Part shown: in pieces, positions 7,571-14,527 of the stretch
How the letters are laid out: every line of letters begins with the position of its first letter
Position numbering within the stretch: position 1 is the stretch's first letter
Assembly: GCA_934613185.1 (NCBI GenBank)
Contig: CAKTSO010000030.1
Span: 1 to 15,982, forward strand
Reading direction: 5' to 3'
Length of the DNA stretch: 15,982 bases
Origin: an uncultured Clostridia bacterium
GTDB taxonomy: Bacteria > Bacillota > Clostridia > Christensenellales > Maliibacteriaceae
The notes under the pieces: generated by a model
Databases searched by the model: none
The model's input: only the letters and a program-made list of their open reading frames with translations
Told to the model about the DNA's origin: nothing
Program-made: the position numbers and the translations under genes

Positions 7571-8755
7571 ATGAACGACGTCCAGCTGCAAAAACGGCGT
7601 GCTTTTTTGATCAACGCGCTGTACGTGATTCTGGTGCTCGCGCTCCTCATCTTCTTTTTCCGCTATGCGATCTACGCCGTCATGCCGTTCGTCATCGGCC
7701 TTGTCGTGGCGATGATCCTGCGGCCCGTGATCCGCTTTTTCACGAAAAAATGCCGCCTGAAACACAGTTTTGCGACGGTCTTCACGCTCGTACTTTTTTA
7801 CTGTACAATCGGCGTTTTGCTCGTTTTCGTCGTGTTTGAGCTCATCTCCACGAGCGAGGATTTGATCCGCTCCCTGCCCTCGTTCTACACGCAGAACATT
7901 GCGCCCGCACTGTCACGCTTTGCTGTCTCGCTGGAAGAGACCGCCAAGACGTGGCTGCCCGAACTGTCCGTACAGATCGACGAAACGATCGCCGATTTCA
8001 CGCGTTCGTTCGGCACGACCGTTACAAAGCTGTCGATATCGCTTCTTTCTTACGCGACAAATTTCGCCACGCGCATCCCGCGCATTTTATTGAATACGCT
8101 GATCTCGATCATTTCTTCGTTCTTCATTGCGCTGGATTACAACGGCATCACGCGCTTTATCCTCCGCCAGCTTTCGTCGCATACGCGCACGCTGGTGCTT
8201 CGCGTGAAAAACGAACTCGGCTCGACGATCACCAAATACATCAAATCCTATTCCCTCATTCTCGTGTGGACGTTTCTGGAGCTGGTTACCGGTCTTTCCA
8301 TCATCGGCATCCCAAAGGCGCCGCTCATTGCACTGGTCATCGCGGTCTTTGACATCCTGCCCGTCATCGGCAGCGGCCTTTTCCTGATCCCGTGGACGAT
8401 CGTCAGCTTTATCATCGGCAACACGTCGCAGGGCGTCGGCCTCGCGATCCTCTATCTCGTCATCACCGTCATGCGCAACATCATCGAGCCGCGCATCGTC
8501 GGCACGCAGGTGGGCCTGCCGCCGATCGTCACGCTGATGTCGATGGTCGTCGGTACCTATCTGTTCGGCGGGATCGGTCTTTTGGGTCTCCCCGTTTCGC
8601 TTGCGATCATCAAAAGCCTGAACGATCAGGGTTTCATCAACCTTTACCGCGATGTTTCCGACAAAGAAGAAGAAAGAAAGCCCGACTTTTTAAGCCGCGT
8701 TTTCGCCAAAATAAAACAGAGGCATTCTTCTCAAAAAGGCCGCAAAGACAAGTGA
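7571..8755 (+). CDS. AI-2E family (YtvI-like) membrane permease
   Basis: An integral membrane protein of 394 residues in the AI-2 exporter/TqsA superfamily. Seen: a paired N-terminal hydrophobic region (about 13-53), a further helix at 66-92, a soluble loop rich in helix formers (about 95-150), and a C-terminal cluster of helices (about 155-190 and 225-350). DILPVIGSG at 261-269 and RNIIEPRIVG at 302-311 are the hallmark motifs and resemble YtvI of spore formers. The C-terminus is a charged, Lys-rich cytosolic tail. The ATG at 7571 sits six bases after AAGGAGG. It is a single-gene unit, divergent from lgt, with its own extended -10 promoter and a terminator. The substrate cannot be read from sequence; members of the family transport different things. 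Confidence 0.88.
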   Translation: MNDVQLQKRRAFLINALYVILVLALLIFFFRYAIYAVMPFVIGLVVAMILRPVIRFFTKKCRLKHSFATVFTLVLFYCTIGVLLVFVVFELISTSEDLIRSLPSFYTQNIAPALSRFAVSLEETAKTWLPELSVQIDETIADFTRSFGTTVTKLSISLLSYATNFATRIPRILLNTLISIISSFFIALDYNGITRFILRQLSSHTRTLVLRVKNELGSTITKYIKSYSLILVWTFLELVTGLSIIGIPKAPLIALVIAVFDILPVIGSGLFLIPWTIVSFIIGNTSQGVGLAILYLVITVMRNIIEPRIVGTQVGLPPIVTLMSMVVGTYLFGGIGLLGLPVSLAIIKSLNDQGFINLYRDVSDKEEERKPDFLSRVFAKIKQRHSSQKGRKDK

Positions 8756-8811
8756 AGTGCGCTCGTTAAACCATCACAGGTCATTGCTGCCGTATATATT
8801 CCGCATTGCCG

Positions 8812-8851
8812 AAAAGCGACGCGATCCTCCAATGAGGGCGCGCCGCTTTTT
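8812..8851 (+). terminator. Terminator of the AI-2E family permease
   Basis: A long stem AAAAGCG-A-CGCG-A-TCCTC pairs with GAGGG-CGCG-C-CGCTTTT, with one mismatch and a bulge, around a CAAT loop, and ends in five T (8847-8851). It lies about 55 bases after the stop codon. Confidence 0.8.
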
Positions 8852-8915
8852 AACTGTTCCCGTTTGAAATGTCAACAATTGCCTTTTAAAGAAATCCTTT
8901 TCAAAACAATAAGGA

Positions 8916-8934
8916 AATCGGCCTTCCGGCGATT
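8916..8934 (-). terminator. Weak terminator candidate downstream of the rRNA methyltransferase gene
   Basis: On the minus strand AATCGCC and GGCCGATT pair with a bulged C around GGAA, then TCCTTATTGTTTT follows. The stem is short and the T-run interrupted, so this is tentative. The remaining bases between 8756 and 8957 show no gene. Confidence 0.4.
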
Positions 8935-8957
8935 CCCGTCCTGATCGACCGTCTGTC

Positions 8958-10301
8958 TCATCGCCGAAGCCCTTTGGGATATAAGTTCTTCGCACGGCAT
9001 TTTCTCACGCGAACGCCTCCCGCAGCACAGTCGTCGATCATGACGGCCGCATGGCCGTCGGGAAGCGCCGTCCCCAGCTCTTCGCCGTGAAGATAGGCCG
9101 TGGCCTGCGGATCGTCCGAGGCAAGTTCGATCTTTTCCAAAAACAGATTCCCGAACGCGCTGAAAAAATGATGGTGCGGCTGAAATTTGCCGCGCTCGAA
9201 CGTGCCGATCGCCGTGCCGAAACGAAGCGTTTTTAACGCATCGGGAAGATCGACCGCTTCTGTCGGCACAAGTACGATCGTATTGCCCTGCTGCATGATC
9301 TTACCCGGAACGCTTCCGATCGTTTCCTTTAAATATGCCGTTGCCTCCGCAAGCGCGTCGCGCGGCGGTTCGATCGCCGCGCTTCGGCGAATGCTGGCCG
9401 TCTCCTTCGTCCCGCCGCACTTTTGCAGCACACACAAAAACTGCCCCTCGCCACAGCCCAAATACGGATAATACCGCCGCGCCTGCGTCATCCCGTTCTC
9501 GCCGGGCAGCGTATGTTCTTGCACGGCAGCCGATGCCTCGCGGATCTCATAATCGTGCGTCTTCAAAAACGCCGCGACGACGTCTTCATTTTCCGCCTTG
9601 GCGAACGTGCAGGTCGAATACACAAGATACCCGCCGGCCTTCAAGAGGCGGTCGGCCTGACCCAAAATTTCAAGCTGACGCTGCGCGCAGCCGAGGCTTC
9701 GCTCGGGCGACCATTCGTTCATCGCCTCCGAATCGCGGCGAAAAAGCCCCTCCCCCGAACAGGGCGCGTCACAGAGCACCGCGTCGAACACGGCGCCGAG
9801 ACCGTCCGCAAGCGTCTTCGGTGCGGCGTTCGTGACCGCGGCGCGGGAGATGCCCATGCGTTCGACATTGGAAAGCAGCGTTCGGGCGCGCGAGGGCGAA
9901 ATCTCGTTGCTCACGAGAAAGCCGTCCGACAAGCGGCATGCAAGCTGATGCGTCTTGCCTCCGGGCGACGCGCAAAGGTCGAGCACGCGCCACGACTTGT
10001 CCCACGAAAGCGCGGCGACGGGCAGCATCGCGGACGGCTCCTGCATATAATACGCGCCGATGCGATGGGCGATATCGCTGCCGTGAAAATCCTCCGCCGC
10101 AACGTACGCACCCGTCTCCCACGGGATCGGTTCGACGCAGGGCGCGGCTTTTTTCGCCGTATCATACGGCATTTTGCACGTCCCGAGTCGCAGCGCGCGC
10201 ACGCGCGGCGCGTCCATGCTTTGAAGATAGCGCGGCACGTCCATGCCCGAAAGCGCCAAAAGCTGTTCGAGATATCCCGCGGGAAACGATTCCGTCTGCA
10301 T
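8958..10301 (-). CDS. rsmF: 16S rRNA m5C methyltransferase, RsmB/RsmF (NOL1/NOP2/Sun) family
   Basis: An S-adenosylmethionine-dependent enzyme that methylates C5 of a cytosine in 16S rRNA. Seen in 447 residues: the SAM motif DLCASPGGKTHQLA at 108-121, SNEISPSRA at 131-139, motif IV DAPCSGEGLFRRD at 178-190 with C181, and motif VI STCTFAKAENED at 229-240 with C231, the usual catalytic cysteine. The length and the C-terminal third, with a PUA-like HGEELG stretch, fit RsmF-type better than RsmB (no NusB-like N-terminal domain). The ATG at 10301 has GGAGG only four bases ahead, a tight spacing; a TTG six codons earlier is the alternative but lies on the other side of that site. The gene starts just below a terminator-like hairpin, so expression depends on an upstream start and read-through. 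Confidence 0.92.
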   Translation of the reverse strand: MQTESFPAGYLEQLLALSGMDVPRYLQSMDAPRVRALRLGTCKMPYDTAKKAAPCVEPIPWETGAYVAAEDFHGSDIAHRIGAYYMQEPSAMLPVAALSWDKSWRVLDLCASPGGKTHQLACRLSDGFLVSNEISPSRARTLLSNVERMGISRAAVTNAAPKTLADGLGAVFDAVLCDAPCSGEGLFRRDSEAMNEWSPERSLGCAQRQLEILGQADRLLKAGGYLVYSTCTFAKAENEDVVAAFLKTHDYEIREASAAVQEHTLPGENGMTQARRYYPYLGCGEGQFLCVLQKCGGTKETASIRRSAAIEPPRDALAEATAYLKETIGSVPGKIMQQGNTIVLVPTEAVDLPDALKTLRFGTAIGTFERGKFQPHHHFFSAFGNLFLEKIELASDDPQATAYLHGEELGTALPDGHAAVMIDDCAAGGVRVRKCRAKNLYPKGLRR

Positions 10302-10310
10302 AAAACCTCC

Positions 10311-10357
10311 GAAAAACAAGCGCCGCTTCCGTCATTTTACAATGATCGAAACGGCGC
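10311..10357 (-). terminator. Terminator/attenuator-like hairpin between the aminotransferase and rsmF
   Basis: The outer arms GAAGCGGCGC and GCGCCGTTTC (one G-T pair) and the inner arms TCATT/AATGA, separated by a small internal loop, make a long hairpin over 10320-10357. On the minus strand it is followed by TTGTTTTTC. The rsmF ribosome site GGAGG begins one base later, so the hairpin must lie in the leader of any rsmF message. Confidence 0.75.
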
Positions 10358-10372
10358 GAATGGGATCAATCG

Positions 10373-11557
10373 TCAACGATAAGACTCGATCAGGCGCTTG
10401 AACGCCGGAAGCGCGCGCTCGATCGTCTCCGTTTGGACGCAGTAGGCCACGCGCACATAGCCGGGCGCGCCGAAGTCGTCGCCGGGGACGAGAAGCAATT
10501 CATACTGTTTGCCGCGCTCGTAAAGCTCGTACGCGTCGCCGCCGGGCGCTTTGACAAAAAGATAGAACGCACCGTCGGGATGCACGCAGGTGTAACCGTA
10601 TTCGGTCAGGGCGTTATAAAGCAGATCGCGGTTTCTCTGATAGATCGAGATATCCGACGTCTGCCCCTCGCAGCGGGCGATGACCTTCTGCATCAGGCTC
10701 GGTGCGCAGACGTATCCGAGCGCGCGTCCCGCCCCGCAGACAGCCGCATAGACGCGCTGCCAATCCCGAATCTTCGGCGAAACGAGAATATAACCGATGC
10801 GTTCGCCCGGCAGGGACAATGCCTTGGAATAAGAATAGCAGATGATCGTGTCGTCGTATTCGTTGACAAGATACGGCACTTTCACGCCGTCGTAAACGAT
10901 CTCGCGATACGGCTCGTCGCTGATCAAAAAGATCGGATGGCCGTATTCGGCTTCTTTTTCGCGGAGCAAATCACAAAGCGCGCGAATGCTTTCCGGCGAA
11001 TAGACGACGCCCGACGGGTTGTTCGGCGAGTTGATGATGATGCCCTTGGTATGCGGATTGACGGCGGCCGCGAGCGCGTCCACGTCGATTTGGAATGTGT
11101 CTTTTTCCGTGGGCACGACGATCAGTTCCGCGCCTGCGGTTTTAACAAAGACTTTATATTCGGTAAAATACGGCGCGAAAGTGATAAATTCGTCACCCTC
11201 TTCATACAGTGCACAGGCCGTGATCGTCACGGATGCGGCTGCGCCGACAGTCATATAGATGCACTCGGGCACGACGGCTGCGCCGAAGCGACGATTGACG
11301 GAATCGGCAATGACGCGGCGGGTCTCGTAATCGCCCTGCGCGGAAGTATAGCCGTGGATCTTCGTGGAATCCGCCTCGTTCATCAAATCGAGGATGGCCT
11401 CTTTCACGCAATCCGGCGCGGGGACATTCGGGTTTCCGATGCTGAAATCAAAAACATTTTCGGGACCGATCTCGGCGCCGCGCGCTTTGGCATATTCAAA
11501 AATTTCTCGAATCACGGAGCGCTTGCTGCCCAGGGCATACATATCGTTGGATACCAT
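10373..11557 (-). CDS. Class I/II PLP-dependent aminotransferase
   Basis: A cytosolic pyridoxal-phosphate enzyme of the AspC/AlaT fold, 394 residues. Seen: FSIGNPNVPAP at about 38-48, the HGYTSAQGDYETR substrate-loop region at 68-80, NSPNNPSG at 176-183 (cofactor Asn), ISDEPYREIVYDG at 212-224 (Asp pairing with the pyridine nitrogen), and YSYSKALSLPGERIGY at 241-256, where K245 is the Schiff-base lysine. Which amino acid it acts on cannot be fixed from motifs: aspartate, alanine or aromatic substrates are all possible. The ATG at 11557 was chosen for GGGAGG seven bases ahead; the open frame extends ten codons upstream without a ribosome site. It has its own promoter at 11593-11621. No adjacent biosynthetic gene tells its pathway. 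Confidence 0.9.
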   Translation of the reverse strand: MVSNDMYALGSKRSVIREIFEYAKARGAEIGPENVFDFSIGNPNVPAPDCVKEAILDLMNEADSTKIHGYTSAQGDYETRRVIADSVNRRFGAAVVPECIYMTVGAAASVTITACALYEEGDEFITFAPYFTEYKVFVKTAGAELIVVPTEKDTFQIDVDALAAAVNPHTKGIIINSPNNPSGVVYSPESIRALCDLLREKEAEYGHPIFLISDEPYREIVYDGVKVPYLVNEYDDTIICYSYSKALSLPGERIGYILVSPKIRDWQRVYAAVCGAGRALGYVCAPSLMQKVIARCEGQTSDISIYQRNRDLLYNALTEYGYTCVHPDGAFYLFVKAPGGDAYELYERGKQYELLLVPGDDFGAPGYVRVAYCVQTETIERALPAFKRLIESYR

Positions 11558-11592
11558 GATGATTCCTCCCATCAAACCTTGATACATCGTTC

Positions 11593-11621
11593 ATCTTACT
11601 CTATTTTTCCGTTCTTTTCAA
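11593..11621 (-). promoter_or_regulatory. Promoter of the aminotransferase gene
   Basis: Read on the minus strand, -35 TTGAAA (11616-11621) and -10 TAAGAT (11593-11598) are 17 bases apart. Transcription would start near 11586, giving a leader of about 30 bases. The -35 begins just two bases from the hairpin cluster that ends the upstream gene. Confidence 0.65.
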
Positions 11622-11623
11622 CA

Positions 11624-11661
11624 GACGGAAACGGCGGCTTCCGTTTCCGTCAGCCGCCGTT
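11624..11661 (-). terminator. Two mutually exclusive hairpins after the surface protein gene
   Basis: Hairpin 1 pairs GACGGAAACGG (11624-11634) with CCGTTTCCGTC (11641-11651). Hairpin 2 pairs AACGGCGGC (11630-11638) with GCCGCCGTT (11653-11661). They share bases, so only one can form. On the minus strand neither is followed by a clean T-run; on the plus strand hairpin 2 is followed by TTA. Termination of the surface protein message is the likeliest role; a conformational switch is possible but unsupported. Confidence 0.5.
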
Positions 11662-11690
11662 TTATCGTTCCTATGAGATTTTCCGTGCTC

Positions 11691-14210
11691 TTATCGATGT
11701 GTGCGCTTTTTCTTTCTGTCGACGGCAGCCACCGCAGCAACGGCAGCACAGCCGGTCACAAGCAGCAGCCCCCAAAGCATCAGCTTCGTCGTGTCGCCGG
11801 ACTTGGGCGGCATTTCCGGCTTCGGTACGACGGGATCGAGCGGTTTATTCTCCGACTCCTTCGTAATGAAGTGCATACGGCAATACGCGGAAAAACCATC
11901 GGTTCCCGTCAACGGCAGATCTTTTTCCGTGCCGTTCTTGTCGTAGCCCTTGGCGTAGACGAGTTCGTAACCGTCCGCGATCACGGGATCGACGCTCAGC
12001 GCACCCGCATCCTCATAGCCCGGAGCCGCATTGACGATTTCGGCATCGATCTCCGCCGCAAAGACCTTAAAGACACCGCCGTCCGGAACCGTACCCATGG
12101 GCGTGGCGCCGGTCGTCTTTACCTTGGCGCCGCCGCACACAGTCAAATCCTTGAATGCCAAAAGCGGTATATCCGCAGCGTCAATCTGCATTTCAGCGCC
12201 GTCGATTTTGATGCTGCCGGCGCCGAACAGACCGTACTCCGCCGCCGCATTCACATCCATTTTGCCGCCGTTGACCTCAACGTCCGCTTCGGCAAAGACG
12301 CCGCCGTTCCTGCTCGTCACCGTGACGTCGCTTTGATTCAGCTTGACATTTCCCTCGCCGCTTACATCTTTCAAAACATAAACGGCGAAACCGTCCTCTC
12401 CCGTCATGTCCAGCACCGCCTCGGTGCCTTCCATGCTCAGATTCCTTGTCGCAATCGCTTCCTTCGCCGCCGTCACGTTCAGCTTCGCGTTCTTGACATT
12501 CATTTTCGCTGCCGCCGTAATGCCGGTGCCGTTCGGTGCCGTCACATTCAGCGTCGCGTCCGTAACGTTCATTCCCGCTACCGCCGTGATACCGAAGTTC
12601 TTCGCTGCCACGGTCAGCGTCGCGTTCTTAACGTTCATTTCCGCTTCCGCTGTGATGCCGTAGTCGTTCGTCGAAGTGACAGTCGTCTCGCAGCCGTCAA
12701 TCTCGATCGTCTCCACGGCATACATGCCGCCTTTTACCGCATCGACCTTCAGCTTGCCGCCTTTCCCTTCGACGCCCCCTTCGGCCTTGATACCGCTGCC
12801 CTTGCTCGTCACCGTGACGTCGCTTTGATTCAGCTTGACGTTTCCCTCACCGTTTACATCTTTCAAAACATTAACGGCGAAACCGTCCTCTCCCGTCATG
12901 TTCAGCACCGCTGTGGCGCTTTCCATGCTCAGGTTCTTTGTCGCAATCGCTTCCTTCGCCGCCGTCACGTTCAGCGTCGCGTTCTTGACATTCATTCCCG
13001 CTACCGCCGTGATGCCGAGATCATTCGTCGAAATGACGGTCGTCTCGCAGCCGTCAATCTCGATCGTCTCCACGGCATACATGCCGCCTTTTACCGCATC
13101 GACCTTCAGCTTGCCGCCTTTCCCTTCGACGCCCCCTTCGGCCTTGATACCGCTGCCCTTGCTCGTCACCGTGACGTCGCTTTGATTCAGCTTGACGTTT
13201 CCCTCACCGTTTACATCTTTCAAAACATTAACGGCGAAACCGTCCTCTCCCGTCATGTTCAGCACCGCTGTGGCGCTTTCCATGCTCAGGTTCTTTGTCG
13301 CAATCGCTTCCTTCGCCGCCGTCACGTTCAGCGTCGCGTCCGTAACGTTCATTCCCGCTACCGCCGTGATGCCGAGGTCGTTCGTCGAAGTGACGATCGT
13401 CTCGCAGCCGTCAATCGCAATCGTTTCCGCGGCCTGCACGCCGAATTCATTCGCCTGGACTGTCAACTTACCACCCACGGCCGTAATCCCGCCCGTCGCC
13501 AACACACCGCTTTTTTCACTTTTCACCGAAACGGTGGAATTGTCGGCAATGCGGATGTTTCCGCTGCCCGCGCCGGTTGCATCTTTTGCGATATATACGG
13601 CGTAATCGCCTTCGCCGCTCTGCGTAACGTCCAGCAAAGCGCCCTGCGAAACGATCATCTCGACCGCTTTGATCGGCGTTTTGGCACCGATCGTCACCTT
13701 CGCGCCGTTCACCTGCACCGCGCCCGACAGCGCATTGATGCCCGAGTTCGTCCCGTCCCGAACAACAACCTGTGTGCCGGAACCCGAAACACAAACGCCC
13801 TTCAACGAAACAATACCGTTAGAGACGTTCTCCATGGTAAACGAACCGCCGCCCGTTACCTCCAGCTCCGTCTCGGAATAAATGCCGAAAGTGCCGAAGG
13901 CCGTGATGCTGTTTTCGCCCGTCAGCGTAACGGTCGTCTTTTGCCCCGAGCCGTCGCCCTCGATATAAAGTCCGTACCCTTCCGGGCCGGGGCCGCCCGG
14001 CGTAATCGACGCGCCGTTGAGCGTAATGTTTCTCGCTGCGGGGTCATAGCTTGCCGTTCCGCTGCCGCAGGCAATCGTCAGATGCTCGCTCGTAAACTGC
14101 TCGCCGTTGACCCACACGTTGTAATTCGTCGGCGCAGCGAGCGCTGCGGCGGGCACGAGACTGATTGCCAGCACAAGGCACAGCAGGATACGCATGAACC
14201 GTTTTTTCAT
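11691..14210 (-). CDS. Repetitive beta-helix surface protein, Cthe_2159-like carbohydrate-binding family
   Basis: The 839-residue protein has a signal peptide (1-26, MKKRFM start, AAALA-A end), then NYNVWVNGEQFTS and GSGTASYDP at about 29-57, typical of secreted clostridial Cthe_2159-like 'carbohydrate-binding domain' proteins. Residues about 60-690 are short Gly/Asn/Thr/Val-rich strands repeating every 20-25 residues, as in a right-handed beta-helix. Two near-identical 119-residue blocks occupy 261-379 and 380-498, and a third, diverged and expanded, follows. The tail has PPKSGD at 801-806, a hydrophobic stretch (809-830) and RKKKRTHR, a sorting-signal layout with Ser in place of the usual Thr. 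Probably displayed at the cell wall or left in the membrane; ligand unknown. The ATG follows GGAGG by seven bases. It has its own promoter with a leader of about 150 bases. Confidence 0.85.
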   Translation of the reverse strand: MKKRFMRILLCLVLAISLVPAAALAAPTNYNVWVNGEQFTSEHLTIACGSGTASYDPAARNITLNGASITPGGPGPEGYGLYIEGDGSGQKTTVTLTGENSITAFGTFGIYSETELEVTGGGSFTMENVSNGIVSLKGVCVSGSGTQVVVRDGTNSGINALSGAVQVNGAKVTIGAKTPIKAVEMIVSQGALLDVTQSGEGDYAVYIAKDATGAGSGNIRIADNSTVSVKSEKSGVLATGGITAVGGKLTVQANEFGVQAAETIAIDGCETIVTSTNDLGITAVAGMNVTDATLNVTAAKEAIATKNLSMESATAVLNMTGEDGFAVNVLKDVNGEGNVKLNQSDVTVTSKGSGIKAEGGVEGKGGKLKVDAVKGGMYAVETIEIDGCETTVISTNDLGITAVAGMNVKNATLNVTAAKEAIATKNLSMESATAVLNMTGEDGFAVNVLKDVNGEGNVKLNQSDVTVTSKGSGIKAEGGVEGKGGKLKVDAVKGGMYAVETIEIDGCETTVTSTNDYGITAEAEMNVKNATLTVAAKNFGITAVAGMNVTDATLNVTAPNGTGITAAAKMNVKNAKLNVTAAKEAIATRNLSMEGTEAVLDMTGEDGFAVYVLKDVSGEGNVKLNQSDVTVTSRNGGVFAEADVEVNGGKMDVNAAAEYGLFGAGSIKIDGAEMQIDAADIPLLAFKDLTVCGGAKVKTTGATPMGTVPDGGVFKVFAAEIDAEIVNAAPGYEDAGALSVDPVIADGYELVYAKGYDKNGTEKDLPLTGTDGFSAYCRMHFITKESENKPLDPVVPKPEMPPKSGDTTKLMLWGLLLVTGCAAVAAVAAVDRKKKRTHR
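12231..12716 (-). repeat. Diverged and expanded third repeat copy
   Basis: Encodes residues 499-660. It starts with the same VETIEIDGCETTV and later repeats KEAIAT-NLSME and DMTGEDGFAV, but between them carries two extra coil-length units of 22-23 residues, each beginning ITA-A--MNV and ending in a Gly turn. It is clearly less like copies A and B than they are like each other, so it is an older copy or one not homogenised. Confidence 0.8.
12717..13073 (-). repeat. 357-bp tandem repeat, copy B, in the surface protein gene
   Basis: Encodes residues 380-498. It is the direct neighbour of copy A and in frame with it (119 codons each). The stretch 12682-12982 reads identically to 13039-13339, about 300 bases without a difference that I can find. 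Differences cluster around the GMNVK/GMNVT and STNDLG codons. Confidence 0.9.
13074..13430 (-). repeat. 357-bp tandem repeat, copy A, in the surface protein gene
   Basis: Encodes residues 261-379 (from AETIAIDG). Its first quarter differs from copy B at several codons, as expected for the outer edge of a duplicated array, while the rest is almost the same base for base. Confidence 0.9.
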
Positions 14211-14370
14211 ACTCCGTCCTCCGTTTTTATCCGAATGTCTTCCGCTGTTGCGGACACGGCAACGATACCGCGAAAAAGTCACTTCGTTTTTCCGAATGCA
14301 AAACTGTTTCGTTCCGAGACACCGCCGCGTTTTCGAGGCAAACGCATACACCTGTCCCGATGATAAACCA

Positions 14371-14399
14371 AGTATACCAGAGCAGATACCGTGAAACAA
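14371..14399 (-). promoter_or_regulatory. Promoter of the surface protein gene
   Basis: On the minus strand TGG directly precedes -10 TATACT (14371-14376), an extended -10, and -35 TTGTTT (14394-14399) lies 17 bases further up. Transcription would start near 14364, about 155 bases before the ATG at 14210. Confidence 0.75.
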
Positions 14400-14424
14400 G
14401 TCTTTTTCAAGGAAAACCATGCGA

Positions 14425-14469
14425 ATCTTTGTTTTGGGAACCTTCGTTTTGGAAATCTTTGTTTTGAAA
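14425..14469. repeat. Three 15-base direct repeats upstream of the surface protein promoter
   Basis: The units ATCTTTGTTTTGGGA, ACCTTCGTTTTGGAA and ATCTTTGTTTTGAAA follow one another without gaps, sharing a C-TT-GTTTTG core. They end 26 bases upstream of the -35 of the surface protein gene. Position and spacing suit an array of regulator sites; slippage in non-coding DNA is the alternative. Confidence 0.7.
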
Positions 14470-14474
14470 CGACG

Positions 14475-14514
14475 CAAAACGGCGCGAAGCCGTTTTTTGA
14501 AAAGCTCCGCGCCG
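14475..14514 (-). terminator. Terminator of galM
   Basis: On the minus strand CGGCGCGGAGC (14504-14514) pairs with GCTTCGCGCCG (14480-14490) over 11 bases with one G-T pair, followed by TTTTGCG. A shorter nested alternative, AAAACGGC/GCCGTTTT (14476-14483 with 14489-14496), uses the same bases and could also act on the plus strand. It starts 14 bases after the galM stop. Confidence 0.85.
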
Positions 14515-14527
14515 TGTGTTTGATTTT

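Larger units (their letters stand above)
14211..14527. other. Intergenic region upstream of the surface protein gene
   Basis: These 317 bases between galM and the surface protein gene (both leftward) hold the galM terminator (14475-14514), three 15-base direct repeats (14425-14469), the surface protein promoter (14371-14399) and a leader of about 150 bases with only weak hairpins, such as TCCGC/GCGGA around TGTT at 14241-14254. I looked for a cyclic-di-GMP riboswitch pattern in the leader and did not find one. No gene is evident. Confidence 0.65.

Noticed and set aside
11745..11815. A classical LPXTG sortase signal
   Set aside because: The motif reads PPKSGD, without the Thr of LPXTG. The layout is reported as sorting-like only.
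12231..13430. A CRISPR-like or mobile-element repeat array
   Set aside because: The repeats are 357 bases long, contiguous, in frame and encode beta-helix protein. There are no spacers, terminal inverted repeats or transposase.
11673..14363. A nearly 900-codon open frame on the plus strand, opposite the repeat protein gene
   Set aside because: It has no ribosome site, signal peptide or recognisable domain, and reads as Arg/His/Phe-rich. It is the mirror of GC-biased codons in the repetitive gene on the other strand.
14211..14363. A riboswitch in the long leader of the surface protein gene
   Set aside because: I looked for the conserved cores of common classes (cyclic-di-GMP, for example) and found none; only weak hairpins are present.
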